Shown here piece after piece: positions 45,847 through 55,792 of a stretch of 64,000 nt of DNA; the first letter of the stretch is position 1; each line of letters opens with the position of its first letter. The notes beneath the pieces were generated by a model. The model made no database searches. It worked only from the letters and a program-made list of their open reading frames with translations, and was not told the origin of the DNA. This stretch comes from Desulfosoma caldarium (lineage in GTDB: Bacteria; Desulfobacterota; Syntrophobacteria; Syntrophobacterales; DSM-9756): contig NZ_RJVA01000013.1 of the NCBI RefSeq assembly GCF_003751385.1, forward strand, positions 372,001 to 436,000, given 5' to 3'. Made by a program: the position numbers and the translations under genes.

Positions 45847-46479
45847 ATGAAATTTGCCAAAATCCCCATGGCGACCATCAACCGATTGTCCATTTACGTA
45901 CGGACTCTACAGGAACTCCTGGAAGGGGATGTGGACGTCATTTCCTCGGAACGCCTGGCCAAGCAGTGCGGCGTCAATCCCGCCCAAATTCGCAAGGACC
46001 TGGCCTACTTTGGAGAATTCGGGGTTCGCGGCGTTGGGTATCATGTGGCGGATTTGGTCAATCAGATCAAGGAAATATTGGGACTCAACCGTACGTGGAA
46101 CCTGGCCATGGTGGGCCTGGGCAACATTGGCTCGTCCATGGTGCGGCATGGAAACTTCGTCAAGCACGGCTACATCTTTACGGCGGCCTTTGACGTGGAT
46201 CCCCAGAAAGTGGGCAAGAAGCTTCCCAACGGCCTCATCGTCAACCACGTGGACGAATTGGAAGACGTGGTGCGGGAGCGGGATGTGCACATTGGGGTCA
46301 TTGCCACGCCGGCCAGTGCGGCGCAAAGTGTGGCCAACCAACTCATTCTTGCCGGCATCAACGGTATTCTCAATTTCGCTCCGGTGCAGATTCAGGTGCC
46401 AGATTGTTGTCACGTGGAAAACGTGGATTTCACCATCAAACTGGACTGCATCGCCTACCACCTGTCTTCGGGCGTTTGA
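45847..46479 (+). CDS. rex: Redox-sensing transcriptional repressor Rex
   Basis: A 210-residue NADH/NAD+ sensor. The N-terminal winged helix (INRLSIYVRTLQEL, then CGVNPAQIRKDLAYFGEFG) contacts DNA; the Rossmann domain binds NADH through MVGLGNIGSSM. High NADH releases it from DNA. GAGGGGCGAAGG stands before the ATG. It lies directly behind atpE; the candidate operator at 43679 would place the atp genes under its control. No clear Rex site was found in front of rex itself. Confidence 0.95.
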   Translation: MKFAKIPMATINRLSIYVRTLQELLEGDVDVISSERLAKQCGVNPAQIRKDLAYFGEFGVRGVGYHVADLVNQIKEILGLNRTWNLAMVGLGNIGSSMVRHGNFVKHGYIFTAAFDVDPQKVGKKLPNGLIVNHVDELEDVVRERDVHIGVIATPASAAQSVANQLILAGINGILNFAPVQIQVPDCCHVENVDFTIKLDCIAYHLSSGV

Positions 46480-46532
46480 GAAAAACACCCGAGGCTTCTC
46501 TCTTCTCCTGCCGTCATTGTGACCTTGGACTG

Positions 46533-49103
46533 CTAAGTAAACGCCCAGCGCGTGCTGGCTCGAAGGGCGCGAACCGTGGGGGTGTCGAAGCGTTGGACCA
46601 CCTCGTTGAGAGGCCCTTCGGCCACGATACGGCCGCCATCGGGTCCGGCTCCGGGACCCATGTCTACCACATAATCGGCGGATCGCACCAATTGCAGGTC
46701 ATGTTCGATGACGATGACGGTATGGCCTTTGGCCACGAGCCGATGTAAAATGGATGTCAGGCGTGCCACATCCTGGGGGTGAAGCCCTGTTGTAGGTTCG
46801 TCCAGAATGTAGAGAGTGGGTTTTGGAGCCGAACGAGCCAATTCCTTGGCCAGTTTCAGGCGTTGGCATTCGCCCCCGGATAGCGTGGGACTCGGCTGGC
46901 CCAATTGAAGATAGCCTAGCCCAACGTCTTCCATGACCTGAAGCTTTCGATGAATGGCCGGCACGTGTCGAAAAACGTCTGCCGCTTCAGTAACGCTTAA
47001 ACGGAGCACATCGGCAATGGACAGACCCTTGAAGCGTACGGAAAGGGTTTCGGGTTCATAGCGGGATCCATCGCAATGGGGGCACGTGACGTAAAAGTCG
47101 GGAAGAAGAAGCATTTCCACGCGGAGGCGACCGTCACCACGACAGTGTTCACATCGTCCGCCGGGGCTGTTAAAGGAAAACCGATCTGGGTTATAGCCGC
47201 GCGCCCTGGCTTCCGGTAATGCGGCGAAGAGCGAGCGCAAGGGGTCAAAGACGCCGCAGTAGGTGGCCGGCACAGACTTAGGCAGGCGCCCTATGGAGGT
47301 TTGATCCATGAGGAGAACGCGATGGAGCCCCTCCCCTCCGACGATGGATTCGTAGGGCAGGGAGGGCACGGAGGCCTGGCCCAGCGCATGGCACAGGGCG
47401 GGGTAGAGTGTCCGAACCACTAGGGAACTCTTGCCCGATCCCGAAACGCCCGTGACGCAGGTCAAGGCTCGCAGAGGAAAGCGCGCCGTCACGTTCTGAA
47501 GATTATGGCCCTTAGCGCCCAGGATTTTGAGAAATTGTGTCCAGCGCTTCGGTGATTGCCCACGCCCAATGGGTGCCGCGGCGGGCTCGTGCAGAAATTG
47601 GGCAGTGGGCGATACCGCGCACTGGGCCAGCTGTTGCGGTGTGCCGGCAAAGACGAGCCGGCCGCCTTTTGGGCCGGCGCCGGGGCCGAGTTCCACCACG
47701 TAGTCCGCCTCCTGCAAGACGGCCACATCGTGTTCCACTACAAGCACGGTGTTTCCCTGCCGTCGAAGGTCCCGAAGGACTTCCATGAGGCGCTGCATAT
47801 CCTGGGAATGCAGTCCCACACTGGGTTCATCAAAGATGTAAACGGCCCCTGAAAAAGGTGCCGCCAGTTGCTGAGCCAGCCGCAACCTTTGGGTTTCGCC
47901 AGAAGAAAGGGAAGCGATGGGGCGATCGAGGCTGAGATAGTCAAGGCCAAGGCTTAGCAGGGCATGCAACCGCGGAAGGATTTCCTGACGAATGCGTGTC
48001 AAGATTTCTTCCTCGTGAAGAAGGGGCATGAGAGTGTTCAGCCAATGAGTCAGTTCCGTCACCGTCATGGCATTCACGGTGGCGATGGAACAGTTGGCAA
48101 CATGGACAGAGAGAGCGCGGCTGTTAAGGCGCGTGCCGCCACATGCCGTACAGGGGGGGCCTTGAACCCAAAACGGCTCGTCTTCTTTTCCTACCTTTTT
48201 TTTCGACCTAGGTCCGGGCTCCCGTCCCGACCCTTCGCACCGTGGGCACATGCCTTTGGGGTGAAAAAAGGAAAACAAGGCCATGGACGGCGGTTCGGCC
48301 CGATACCCGCAGTGGAAACAGATGGGGAGTTGGGAAAATGTGACGCTTTCCCCCGAGTCCCACACGGCCCGCACTGTGCCTTGGCCGTAGCGCGCGGCCA
48401 GTTCCAAAGAACCGGCGAGGCGGCCTGAGGCCTGGGGCTTCACGCTTACTCGATCCACCACCAGTTCCAGAGCATACTGAGGGCGTCGAGGCAGTATGGG
48501 CAAGGGATCCAGGGAATGGACCTGGTTTTCCCAGCGAACGCGCATAAAGCCGTCTCTTTTGAGCGACGTCAGGAGTTGGCCCAGCTTGTTTTCCGGAACG
48601 GGTTGCAGCGGGGCCAAAATCATAACGCGGGACCCTTCGGGACTTCGCAGAAGCGCCTCGGTCATTTGCCGAAGGGTCAAAGATTGAATGGGCTGTCGGC
48701 ACGAAGGGCATGTGGGAATGCCCAACCGAGTAAAGAGTAGCCTCAGGAAGTCGTAGATATCGGTGAAGGTGCCCACGGTGGAGCGGGTCTGAGAAGGAAA
48801 CCGGCCCTGTTCCACGGCAATGGTCGGGCTTAGCCCTTCCATGGAATCTACCTGCGGTTTTTCTCGCCGAAAGGTGGGCAAGAGAGCCATGCTAGAAGAC
48901 GGCAAGAAGGTGTTAAGGTAGCGTCGCTGCGTTTCGGCGTGGAGCACATCGAAGACCAACGTGGATTTTCCCGACCCGCTCACACCCGTGATTGCCACAA
49001 AGGCGTTTTTTGGAATGTCCACATCAAGATTCTGTAAATTGTGATGTCGGGCTCCTCGAATGCGAATCCACGTCTGAGAAGTGTCCGCAAAGGTTTCGTT
49101 CAT
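46533..49103 (-). CDS. Short UvrA-like ABC excinuclease subunit
   Basis: About 856 residues, two ABC ATPase halves as in UvrA. First half: Walker A GVSGSGKSTLVFD, STVGTFTDIYDFLRLLF, Walker B VYIFDEPSVGLHS and a signature LSSGETQRLRLA. Second half: GVSGSGKSSLV, CEHC and CPHC zinc motif, LSGGECQRLKLA, YILDEPTTGLHP. Compared with UvrA (about 940 residues) the part after CPRCEGSG is shortened by some 80 residues and the first signature has Ser for Gly. It may be a UvrA2-like paralogue for repair or drug tolerance. ATGA overlap with pdxA places it last in the plsC-rnj-ftsK operon. Confidence 0.88.
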   Translation of the reverse strand: MNETFADTSQTWIRIRGARHHNLQNLDVDIPKNAFVAITGVSGSGKSTLVFDVLHAETQRRYLNTFLPSSSMALLPTFRREKPQVDSMEGLSPTIAVEQGRFPSQTRSTVGTFTDIYDFLRLLFTRLGIPTCPSCRQPIQSLTLRQMTEALLRSPEGSRVMILAPLQPVPENKLGQLLTSLKRDGFMRVRWENQVHSLDPLPILPRRPQYALELVVDRVSVKPQASGRLAGSLELAARYGQGTVRAVWDSGESVTFSQLPICFHCGYRAEPPSMALFSFFHPKGMCPRCEGSGREPGPRSKKKVGKEDEPFWVQGPPCTACGGTRLNSRALSVHVANCSIATVNAMTVTELTHWLNTLMPLLHEEEILTRIRQEILPRLHALLSLGLDYLSLDRPIASLSSGETQRLRLAQQLAAPFSGAVYIFDEPSVGLHSQDMQRLMEVLRDLRRQGNTVLVVEHDVAVLQEADYVVELGPGAGPKGGRLVFAGTPQQLAQCAVSPTAQFLHEPAAAPIGRGQSPKRWTQFLKILGAKGHNLQNVTARFPLRALTCVTGVSGSGKSSLVVRTLYPALCHALGQASVPSLPYESIVGGEGLHRVLLMDQTSIGRLPKSVPATYCGVFDPLRSLFAALPEARARGYNPDRFSFNSPGGRCEHCRGDGRLRVEMLLLPDFYVTCPHCDGSRYEPETLSVRFKGLSIADVLRLSVTEAADVFRHVPAIHRKLQVMEDVGLGYLQLGQPSPTLSGGECQRLKLAKELARSAPKPTLYILDEPTTGLHPQDVARLTSILHRLVAKGHTVIVIEHDLQLVRSADYVVDMGPGAGPDGGRIVAEGPLNEVVQRFDTPTVRALRASTRWAFT

Positions 49104-50143
49104 GCCAGGATGCGCTCCGCGTTTCGATGACGAACCATGGTCACGGCGGTTTGCATGGCGAAGAGAAGACTTCCGCAATGGGCTAGACCTTTTCCGGCAA
49201 TGTCGTAGCCCGTGCCGTGATCCACGGAGGTTCGAACAATGGGAAGCCCCAAGGTGACGTTGGCCGCTTCGTAGAAGTGCACTAGTTTCAGGGGAATGAG
49301 CCCCTGGTCGTGGTATAGGGCCAGAACTGCATCGAAATGGCCCTCAAAGGCGCGAAAAAAAACCGTATCCGGCGGATGAGGGCCCGAGACGTCACACCAG
49401 GGATGCGTGTCTCGAAAACGGTTCACGGCCGGAGCGATGACGTCCAATTCTTCCCGGCCGAATCTTCCGGCTTCTCCAGCGTGTGGGTTGAGGCCCGAGA
49501 CGGCCACTTTGGGCCGAGCGAGACCGAAATCGCGGCGCAAAGACGTTGCCAAAGTCTCCAAAGTGTCCAGTAGGCTTTCGTAGGTGATCCGCTCGGGCAC
49601 GTCACGCAGAGCGCAGTGAATGGTCGCCAGGGCAACGCGCAGCTTGGGTCCGGCAAGCATCATGACCACGTGGGAAGCTCCCGTGAGGTCCTGAAGAAAT
49701 TCCGTGTGTCCCGGGAACGGAAAGCCATGGCGATGCAGCGCGTCCTTGTGAATGGGCCCGGTGACTACGGCATCGGCGAGTTTGTTCACGGTCATGCCAA
49801 CGGCTGTGCGAATAAATTGAACGGTTTCCCGGCACGCGGCCGCCGAAGGGCGGCCGTAGGCGATGTCCTCAAGGGACAAAGGGGTGCGGCACAGGACGCA
49901 GACCCCTTCAGGTGATTGTGTGGGAAGTTCATGGAGCTCGTGGACGATCTTTAAGGGAAGCGCAATCCCCAAAAGATCCATGGCTCTGCGCAGCGCCGTC
50001 ACATCCCCGATGATCACAGGCCGACATGCCGTTTGAACCCATGGGTGCTGCAGGGCCTTGACAATCACTTCCGGACCTACCCCAGCGGGATCACCCATGG
50101 TCACGGCCAGCCTCACCCGTTGAAATGTCGCTTTGGACTCCAT
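49100..50143 (-). CDS. pdxA: 4-hydroxythreonine-4-phosphate dehydrogenase
   Basis: A 347-residue NAD-dependent dehydrogenase of the DXP-dependent vitamin B6 pathway, or a closely related PdxA2. N-terminal VTMGDPAGVGPEVIVKAL; metal ligands in GFPFPGHTEFL and YHDQGLIPLK; GLPIVRTSVDHGTGYDIAGK near the C-terminus is diagnostic. It starts nine bases after nadA and its stop overlaps the start of the UvrA-like gene. Confidence 0.94.
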   Translation of the reverse strand: MESKATFQRVRLAVTMGDPAGVGPEVIVKALQHPWVQTACRPVIIGDVTALRRAMDLLGIALPLKIVHELHELPTQSPEGVCVLCRTPLSLEDIAYGRPSAAACRETVQFIRTAVGMTVNKLADAVVTGPIHKDALHRHGFPFPGHTEFLQDLTGASHVVMMLAGPKLRVALATIHCALRDVPERITYESLLDTLETLATSLRRDFGLARPKVAVSGLNPHAGEAGRFGREELDVIAPAVNRFRDTHPWCDVSGPHPPDTVFFRAFEGHFDAVLALYHDQGLIPLKLVHFYEAANVTLGLPIVRTSVDHGTGYDIAGKGLAHCGSLLFAMQTAVTMVRHRNAERILA

Positions 50144-50152
50144 GAGCCGGCC

Positions 50153-51064
50153 TCAGATCTCAAGCATGCGTTCCACAGCCTGCAGCGCCTTCAGACGAAT
50201 TTCTTCCGCCACGCGGACCTGGGGCGTGAGGGTTTTGAGGCTGCGAAGCACGTCTTTCAAAGAGGTTTTTTTCATATCCGGGCAGACCATGCGGGCCGAG
50301 ACGGGGTAAAAGCTTTTGTGAGGATTATCCCGGCGCATGGGATGCAAAATCCCGGTTTCGGTGCCGATGAGAAAGGCGTTGTGAGCGTCGTTGCGCACGT
50401 AGCGCAGCATGCCCGAGGTGCTGGTGACCACATCCGCCAGATCCAGCACTTCCGGCCGGCACTCCGGATGGGCCAGAAAGAGCGCGTCGGGATGCGCGGC
50501 TTTGGCCTTCAGAACCATGGAGGCCGAAAGCCCATGATGCACCGGGCAGTAGCCCTTCCAGTAATGCAGAGTCTTTTGGGTATGGCGAGCGGCATACTTG
50601 GCCAGATTTTGATCCGGAATCAGGTACAAAGTGTCAGCGTCGGAAAAGGACGCCACGACGCGGTTCACATTGGCCGAAGTGCAGCACACCGTGCTTTCCG
50701 CTTTAACCTCCGCCGAGGAATTCACGTAGGTGACTATGGGAACGCTCGGAAATTCCTGCCGAAGGCGCCGTACATCCTGAGCCGTGATCATGTCCGCCAT
50801 GGGGCATCCGGCTGCGGGATTTGGCAGAAGCACAATCTTATCGGGGTTGAGAATGGCCGCCGTTTCGGCCATGAAGTGCACACCGCAAAACACGATGACG
50901 TCAGCGTCGGTTTCCTGAGCCTTGCGGCTCAGTTCCAGGGAATCCCCCGTGAGGTCCGCAAGGTCCTGAATGGGGCCAGGTTGATAGTTGTGCGCCAAGA
51001 TGATCGCGTTTCTTTCTTTTCTCAGAGCTTGAATTTCTTGGATCAAAGAGTTTTCCGGATCCAT
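50153..51064 (-). CDS. nadA: Quinolinate synthase A
   Basis: A 303-residue Fe-S enzyme that condenses iminoaspartate with dihydroxyacetone phosphate to quinolinate in NAD synthesis. The three cluster cysteines are visible in VFCGVHFMAE, VCCTSANV and HPECRPEVLDLAD. ILAHNYQPGPIQDLAD is the typical N-terminal motif. It lies 16 bases after lolA in the minus-strand operon. nadB and nadC are not in the window. Confidence 0.95.
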   Translation of the reverse strand: MDPENSLIQEIQALRKERNAIILAHNYQPGPIQDLADLTGDSLELSRKAQETDADVIVFCGVHFMAETAAILNPDKIVLLPNPAAGCPMADMITAQDVRRLRQEFPSVPIVTYVNSSAEVKAESTVCCTSANVNRVVASFSDADTLYLIPDQNLAKYAARHTQKTLHYWKGYCPVHHGLSASMVLKAKAAHPDALFLAHPECRPEVLDLADVVTSTSGMLRYVRNDAHNAFLIGTETGILHPMRRDNPHKSFYPVSARMVCPDMKKTSLKDVLRSLKTLTPQVRVAEEIRLKALQAVERMLEI

Positions 51065-51080
51065 GCTTGTCTCCGTTTCT

Positions 51081-51851
51081 TTAGTCGCGCAGGCGGCGCT
51101 TGAGGGCGCCGATTTCTTCGGGATTCAATTTTCGTCCGGAAGGATCGAGAACGAGGACGTCGTCGTTCGGATTGAAGGCAAAGAGTTCTTTAGGCAGGTT
51201 GTGCACAATCTTGTGGTTGTGAAAGTGAATGCGGTTGATGTTGCCCAGGGCATCGAGGGCTTCGATTTCTGTGATAGTATATTGGGTGGTGTCCACCCAA
51301 ACGCGCAAAGCGCGCACGTTGGGATCTTCACGTTTGGGCGTGAGACGCAGGACGGCGGTTTCTTCTGTACCGGCGGCTGCATCCATGGTGGCTTGAAAAT
51401 TTTCTTTCAGCTGCACCACGCCCTCAAAGAACGTGCGCATAATGGGAGACTGCAGCAATTCCTTCATTTCAAAGAGCGAAATCTGGCGGTCTTCAGGAAC
51501 ATATAGCCAGGCCGTGTCTTTAAAGGCGACGAAAACCTGCCTTTCCGGACTGTTGTATTCCCAGCGCATGCGCTGAGGCTTTTGGTAGTAGAATACGCCT
51601 CGCGCTTCCGTGGTGGCTCCGGATGTGGCCACCGAGGTGGTCCATTGGGAAAAATCGGCAGTGTAGGCGGCAATGGCCCGGTACGTGTTTTCCATCTTGG
51701 TGAGAATCTCGGGCACTCCCGCCTCCGTGGCTTGACCGGAGGCGAAGACCTCATGCGATATTCCTTGGCCCAGGACGAAGACAACCATCCAAAGTAGTCC
51801 CAAGACCATACCGGGCGATCTGACTCTCACGGCGCCACCTCTCTTTTTCAT
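51081..51851 (-). CDS. lolA: Outer membrane lipoprotein carrier LolA
   Basis: About 256 residues, with a signal peptide (VLGLLWMVVFVLGQGISHEVFA cut here to its core) and the LolA fold that ferries lipoproteins from the inner-membrane LolCDE complex. Characteristic are AYTADFSQWTT, RGVFYYQKPQRMRWEY and the C-terminal FAFNPNDDVLVLD. Its ATG overlaps the ftsK stop (ATGA). The lolA-behind-ftsK order is common in Gram-negative bacteria. Confidence 0.9.
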   Translation of the reverse strand: MKKRGGAVRVRSPGMVLGLLWMVVFVLGQGISHEVFASGQATEAGVPEILTKMENTYRAIAAYTADFSQWTTSVATSGATTEARGVFYYQKPQRMRWEYNSPERQVFVAFKDTAWLYVPEDRQISLFEMKELLQSPIMRTFFEGVVQLKENFQATMDAAAGTEETAVLRLTPKREDPNVRALRVWVDTTQYTITEIEALDALGNINRIHFHNHKIVHNLPKELFAFNPNDDVLVLDPSGRKLNPEEIGALKRRLRD

Positions 51852-54100
51852 GTGTCCAGCGAGTCCTTGGAAACAAGAACCTCTCGGGGCCTGCTTCCAT
51901 CGGATGGGCTCACGATGCCCTGCTGTTCCATGATTTCAATCATGCGGGCAGCTCGGTTGTATCCAATGCGCAGGCGCCTTTGAATCATGGAAATGGAGGC
52001 CTGCCGGGTTTCCACCACAAGGCGAACCGCTTCTTCGTATTTTTCGTCCAAGGTTTCCTCGGTCGTTTCCGTAACGTTTTCCTTGTCCGCAAAAGAAACC
52101 CTTCCGGCGATGGGATCCGTTTCCGGCTGCCTTTCTCGCCAAAAGTCGGTGATCCTCTGGACTTCGTCATCCGAGACGAATGCCCCTTGAATGCGCTGTA
52201 ATTTTCCCGTGCCAGGTGGCAGAAAGAGCATATCACCGGCACCCAGAAGGGTTTCCGCACCGTTGGTGTCCAGAACGGTTCTGGAATCCACTTTGGAGGA
52301 CACCTGAAAGGAGATGCGCGTTGGAATGTTGGCTTTGATGATGCCGGTGAGCACATCCACAGAAGGTCTTTGCGTGGCCAAGATCAAGTGAATGCCGGCG
52401 GCCCGGGCCATCTGGGCCAGTCGCGTGATGGACTCTTCGACTTCACGTGAGGCGACCATCATGAGGTCGGCCAGCTCGTCGATAATGAGCACGATGTAGG
52501 GAAGCGGGTGATGTTCCAGAACGGTGCCGTTGGCCGTTTCTCTCGGGGGCGTGGAGGCGCTCTTGAGCGCGCGGTCCTTTGCCAGCACACGATTATAGGA
52601 TTCGATGTTGCGGACATTCTTGTCGGCCAGGAGCTTGTAGCGCATTTCCATTTCGTGAACGGCCCATCGCAGGGCTCGAGTGGCCATCTTGGGTTCCGTG
52701 ACCACGGGATGCAGCAGATGCGGAATGCCTTCGTAAGTGCTCAGTTCAATGCGTTTGGGATCGATCAACAGGAACCGAAGGGCATCCGGCGTGTTACGGT
52801 AGAGCAAGCTGAGCAGGATGGCGTTGATGCACACGGACTTGCCAGTCCCCGTCGCTCCTGCGATCAACAGGTGAGGCATTCGAGTCAGCTGCGTGATGAC
52901 GGGGTTTCCGGTGATGTCCTTACCCAGGGCAATGGTCAAGGGGGACGTGGAGGCGGCAAAGGCCTTGGATTCGATAATGGAGCGCAAGGAGACCATGGCT
53001 CGCTTTTCATTGGGGATTTCAATGCCAATGGCAGCTTTGCCGGGAATGGGAGCGACGACGCGCACGCTGCTTGCCTTGAGAGCCATGGACAAGTCGTCGG
53101 CCAGGCCGACGATGCGACTGATTTTGATCCCCGGAGCCGGGCTATATTCATACATGGTGATAACGGGTCCCGGATTGATGCCCACGACCTTCCCCTGCAC
53201 GCCGAAATCCTTCAATTTTTCTTCCAACGTGAGGGCCTTGTGCTGAAGAATCTGAGGATCCGGGGAGGCCTCTTCCTCGGCGTAAAAATCCAAGAGATCC
53301 ACAGGAGGCAAGGCCGCGGCTTTTGCGGAGCGCGGCGCGGGAAGAGACGCCTTGTTCGGGGCGGATATCGTAGCCCCTTGATCGGCAGGGCGAAGTGGTG
53401 TCACGGCTTCCGCTGTGTCTTTGCTCTTGCGATCCGCGCCGAAGGTGCTCTTAGGCCGGCGTGCGCTGCGCTCTCTCACGAGCTTTGGTGAAGGGGCTTG
53501 AAGTTCTCGAACAGGCCGGGCGGCGGAGCGCGTCGACCACGTTTTTTTGAAAGCCGAGATAAACCGGCGTGGAATGGACAAAAGCATTTTCCCGAAGGAT
53601 CCTAAAGTAAAAGGCGTAGCCAGGATCAGTCCTATGAGCAGGAGCCCTCCCAGAAGCACGTGGGCTCCAAGGGTGTTCAAGCGGGAGGCCAAAAAGGAAG
53701 CGGACAGGCTGCCCAATTGCCCTCCAGCCAGAACTTCCTGGCCGAAAATGGACACCGTGGGGCCGGAAAAAGCGGCCAACGTGATGGTCGCCCATAACAT
53801 CAGGACCAAACCCACCACGTGCATGCGCCCGTAGGGAAAAACCGAAAGCCCGCGGAGCAAGCGCCAACTCCACCATACCCCGATCAAAGGGACCGCATAG
53901 GCCCCGATACCGATCAGAAAAAACAGAAGCCAAGAGATGTGGGCACCCAGAACACCCACGTGATTCAGCGTGGCGCGCCCCGAGGAAGAGGACGCAAAAA
54001 AGGTGGGGTCGGTGTGGTGATAGGAAACAAGGCTTGCGGCGATGAGAATGCTCACCGTGAGCACGGCCAGTGCCCATGCTTCGTGCTTCTTGCGCTCCAC
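51848..54100 (-). CDS. ftsK: DNA translocase FtsK
   Basis: A 750-residue septal DNA pump. Four N-terminal helices (to about residue 175), a linker of about 100 residues, then the motor with Walker A GATGTGKSVCINA and LLIDPKRIEL, IVLIIDELADLMM; the C-terminal gamma winged helix (SISMIQRRLRIGYNRAARMI) reads KOPS/SRS sequences. It is shorter than E. coli FtsK, as usual for SpoIIIE-like forms. It follows rnj by twelve bases and is coupled to lolA. Confidence 0.95.
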   Translation of the reverse strand: MERKKHEAWALAVLTVSILIAASLVSYHHTDPTFFASSSSGRATLNHVGVLGAHISWLLFFLIGIGAYAVPLIGVWWSWRLLRGLSVFPYGRMHVVGLVLMLWATITLAAFSGPTVSIFGQEVLAGGQLGSLSASFLASRLNTLGAHVLLGGLLLIGLILATPFTLGSFGKMLLSIPRRFISAFKKTWSTRSAARPVRELQAPSPKLVRERSARRPKSTFGADRKSKDTAEAVTPLRPADQGATISAPNKASLPAPRSAKAAALPPVDLLDFYAEEEASPDPQILQHKALTLEEKLKDFGVQGKVVGINPGPVITMYEYSPAPGIKISRIVGLADDLSMALKASSVRVVAPIPGKAAIGIEIPNEKRAMVSLRSIIESKAFAASTSPLTIALGKDITGNPVITQLTRMPHLLIAGATGTGKSVCINAILLSLLYRNTPDALRFLLIDPKRIELSTYEGIPHLLHPVVTEPKMATRALRWAVHEMEMRYKLLADKNVRNIESYNRVLAKDRALKSASTPPRETANGTVLEHHPLPYIVLIIDELADLMMVASREVEESITRLAQMARAAGIHLILATQRPSVDVLTGIIKANIPTRISFQVSSKVDSRTVLDTNGAETLLGAGDMLFLPPGTGKLQRIQGAFVSDDEVQRITDFWRERQPETDPIAGRVSFADKENVTETTEETLDEKYEEAVRLVVETRQASISMIQRRLRIGYNRAARMIEIMEQQGIVSPSDGSRPREVLVSKDSLDT

Positions 54101-54112
54101 GCAACGCCCCCT

Positions 54113-55792
54113 TTAAACCTCCGCCACCATGGGGTGGATGAACGGTCGCCGATCAAGAACCTTTTGAAAGAACTTTTTCAATTCTCGGCGTATCTCCAGT
54201 TGAAAATCACCGCAGTCCATCATTTCTCCCTCGGCCTGATACCGTTCGAGTACGTCCAAAATGAGGCAACGGGCACTGTCGAGAATATCCGGCTTGGTTT
54301 CTTCCAAAATAAAGCCTCGAGTCACCAATTCCGGGCCGCTGAGAATCTCGCGCGTCTCTTTGCTGACCACCAGGGAGACCAAAACCATGCCGTCTTCTGA
54401 AAGATGCCTTCGATCGCGAAGGACCAGGTCGCACACGTCGCCGACGCCTTTGCCATCCACAAAAACCCGCCCCGTCTCGATGCGCCTTTGGACCGAAGCC
54501 ACACCATTCTGTAAAGAAATGACGTCCCCATTCTCCACCACCAAGCAACGATGCTCTGAAAGCCCGAGACTTTGAGCCAACTGCTTGTGCTGCACCAGAT
54601 GTCGGTATTCTCCGTGAATGGGGATGAAATAGGCGGGGCGCACCAGATTGATCATGGTCTTGAGTTCTTCACGGTACGCATGCCCCGAGACGTGAATCTC
54701 CTTGACCTGGTCGTGAATGACGTGCGCTCCACGACGGTACAGATGGTTGATGATGTTATGAATGGCCCGCTCGTTGCCGGGAATGAACTTTGAAGAAAAG
54801 ACCACAGTGTCCCCGGGCTTGATGGACAACTTCTTGTGAACGTTGAAAGCCATGCGCGTTAGGGCGCTCATGGGTTCCCCCTGACTTCCGGTGGTGAGCA
54901 TGAGCACCCTATTGTCGGGCAGTTGCTGGAGTTCCACCAGATTCGTTTCGATATCCGGGTCAAAATGCAGGTATCCCAGCTGCGATGCAATGCGCACATT
55001 GGCCACCATGGACTTGCCGCTGAAAAAAACCTTACGGCCGAATTCCGCGGCAAGATCCAACACCTGCTGGATGCGATGAATGTTGCTGGCAAAGACGGCA
55101 ACGAGAATGCGGCCCGAACATTCTCGAAAAATCTCCCGAAAGGTGTGCCCGATGTCCCTTTCGGACAACGTATAACCTTCCTTTTCCACGTTGGTGGAAT
55201 CGGAGAGCAAAGCCAGAACCCCTTGTTCTCCGTAGGCGGCGAATCGCGCTGCATCGAACATCTTGCCGTCCAAAGGCGTATGGTCGATCTTGAAGTCTCC
55301 GGAATGAACAACAATTCCCTCGGGACTTTCCACGGCTAGACCCACGCCGTCGGGAATGCTGTGACAAACTTGAATGAACTCGATGTGCAAGGGCTCCACA
55401 CACAACCGGTCGCGCGCCTCAACGCAGTGCAACACCGTGCGCTCAAGGAGCTTGTGTTCGCGGAGTTTTTCTTCAACCAGCGCCAGAGTTAGCCTGGTGC
55501 CGTAGATGGGTACTGGAAATTCGCGAATGAAGAAAGGTATAGCTCCGATGTGATCTTCATGGCCGTGTGTGACCACCAGAGCGCGGACCTTTTCCTTGTT
55601 TCTTCGAAGGTACGAAAAGTCGGGAATGACAATGTCAATACCCAGCATTTCCTCTTCAGGAAACATCAAGCCCGCATCGACCACGACGATGGCCTCGCCG
55701 TATTCGATCACCAGCATGTTAAGGCCGATTTCGCCGCAACCTCCAAGAGGGATCAGGCGAAGAGGTGTTTTCTCTGAGGAGTTCATGTTCAT
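54113..55792 (-). CDS. rnj: Ribonuclease J
   Basis: A 559-residue beta-CASP metallo-beta-lactamase ribonuclease with 5'-3' exo- and endonuclease activity. Zinc motif THGHEDHIGAIPF, LSDSTNVEKEGYTLSE, the beta-CASP part TTGSQGEPMSAL and IPIHGEYRHLVQH. RNase J together with RNase G (38766) marks a mixed RNA-decay set, common in Desulfobacterota. It overlaps the end of plsC by four bases. Confidence 0.95.
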   Translation of the reverse strand: MNMNSSEKTPLRLIPLGGCGEIGLNMLVIEYGEAIVVVDAGLMFPEEEMLGIDIVIPDFSYLRRNKEKVRALVVTHGHEDHIGAIPFFIREFPVPIYGTRLTLALVEEKLREHKLLERTVLHCVEARDRLCVEPLHIEFIQVCHSIPDGVGLAVESPEGIVVHSGDFKIDHTPLDGKMFDAARFAAYGEQGVLALLSDSTNVEKEGYTLSERDIGHTFREIFRECSGRILVAVFASNIHRIQQVLDLAAEFGRKVFFSGKSMVANVRIASQLGYLHFDPDIETNLVELQQLPDNRVLMLTTGSQGEPMSALTRMAFNVHKKLSIKPGDTVVFSSKFIPGNERAIHNIINHLYRRGAHVIHDQVKEIHVSGHAYREELKTMINLVRPAYFIPIHGEYRHLVQHKQLAQSLGLSEHRCLVVENGDVISLQNGVASVQRRIETGRVFVDGKGVGDVCDLVLRDRRHLSEDGMVLVSLVVSKETREILSGPELVTRGFILEETKPDILDSARCLILDVLERYQAEGEMMDCGDFQLEIRRELKKFFQKVLDRRPFIHPMVAEV

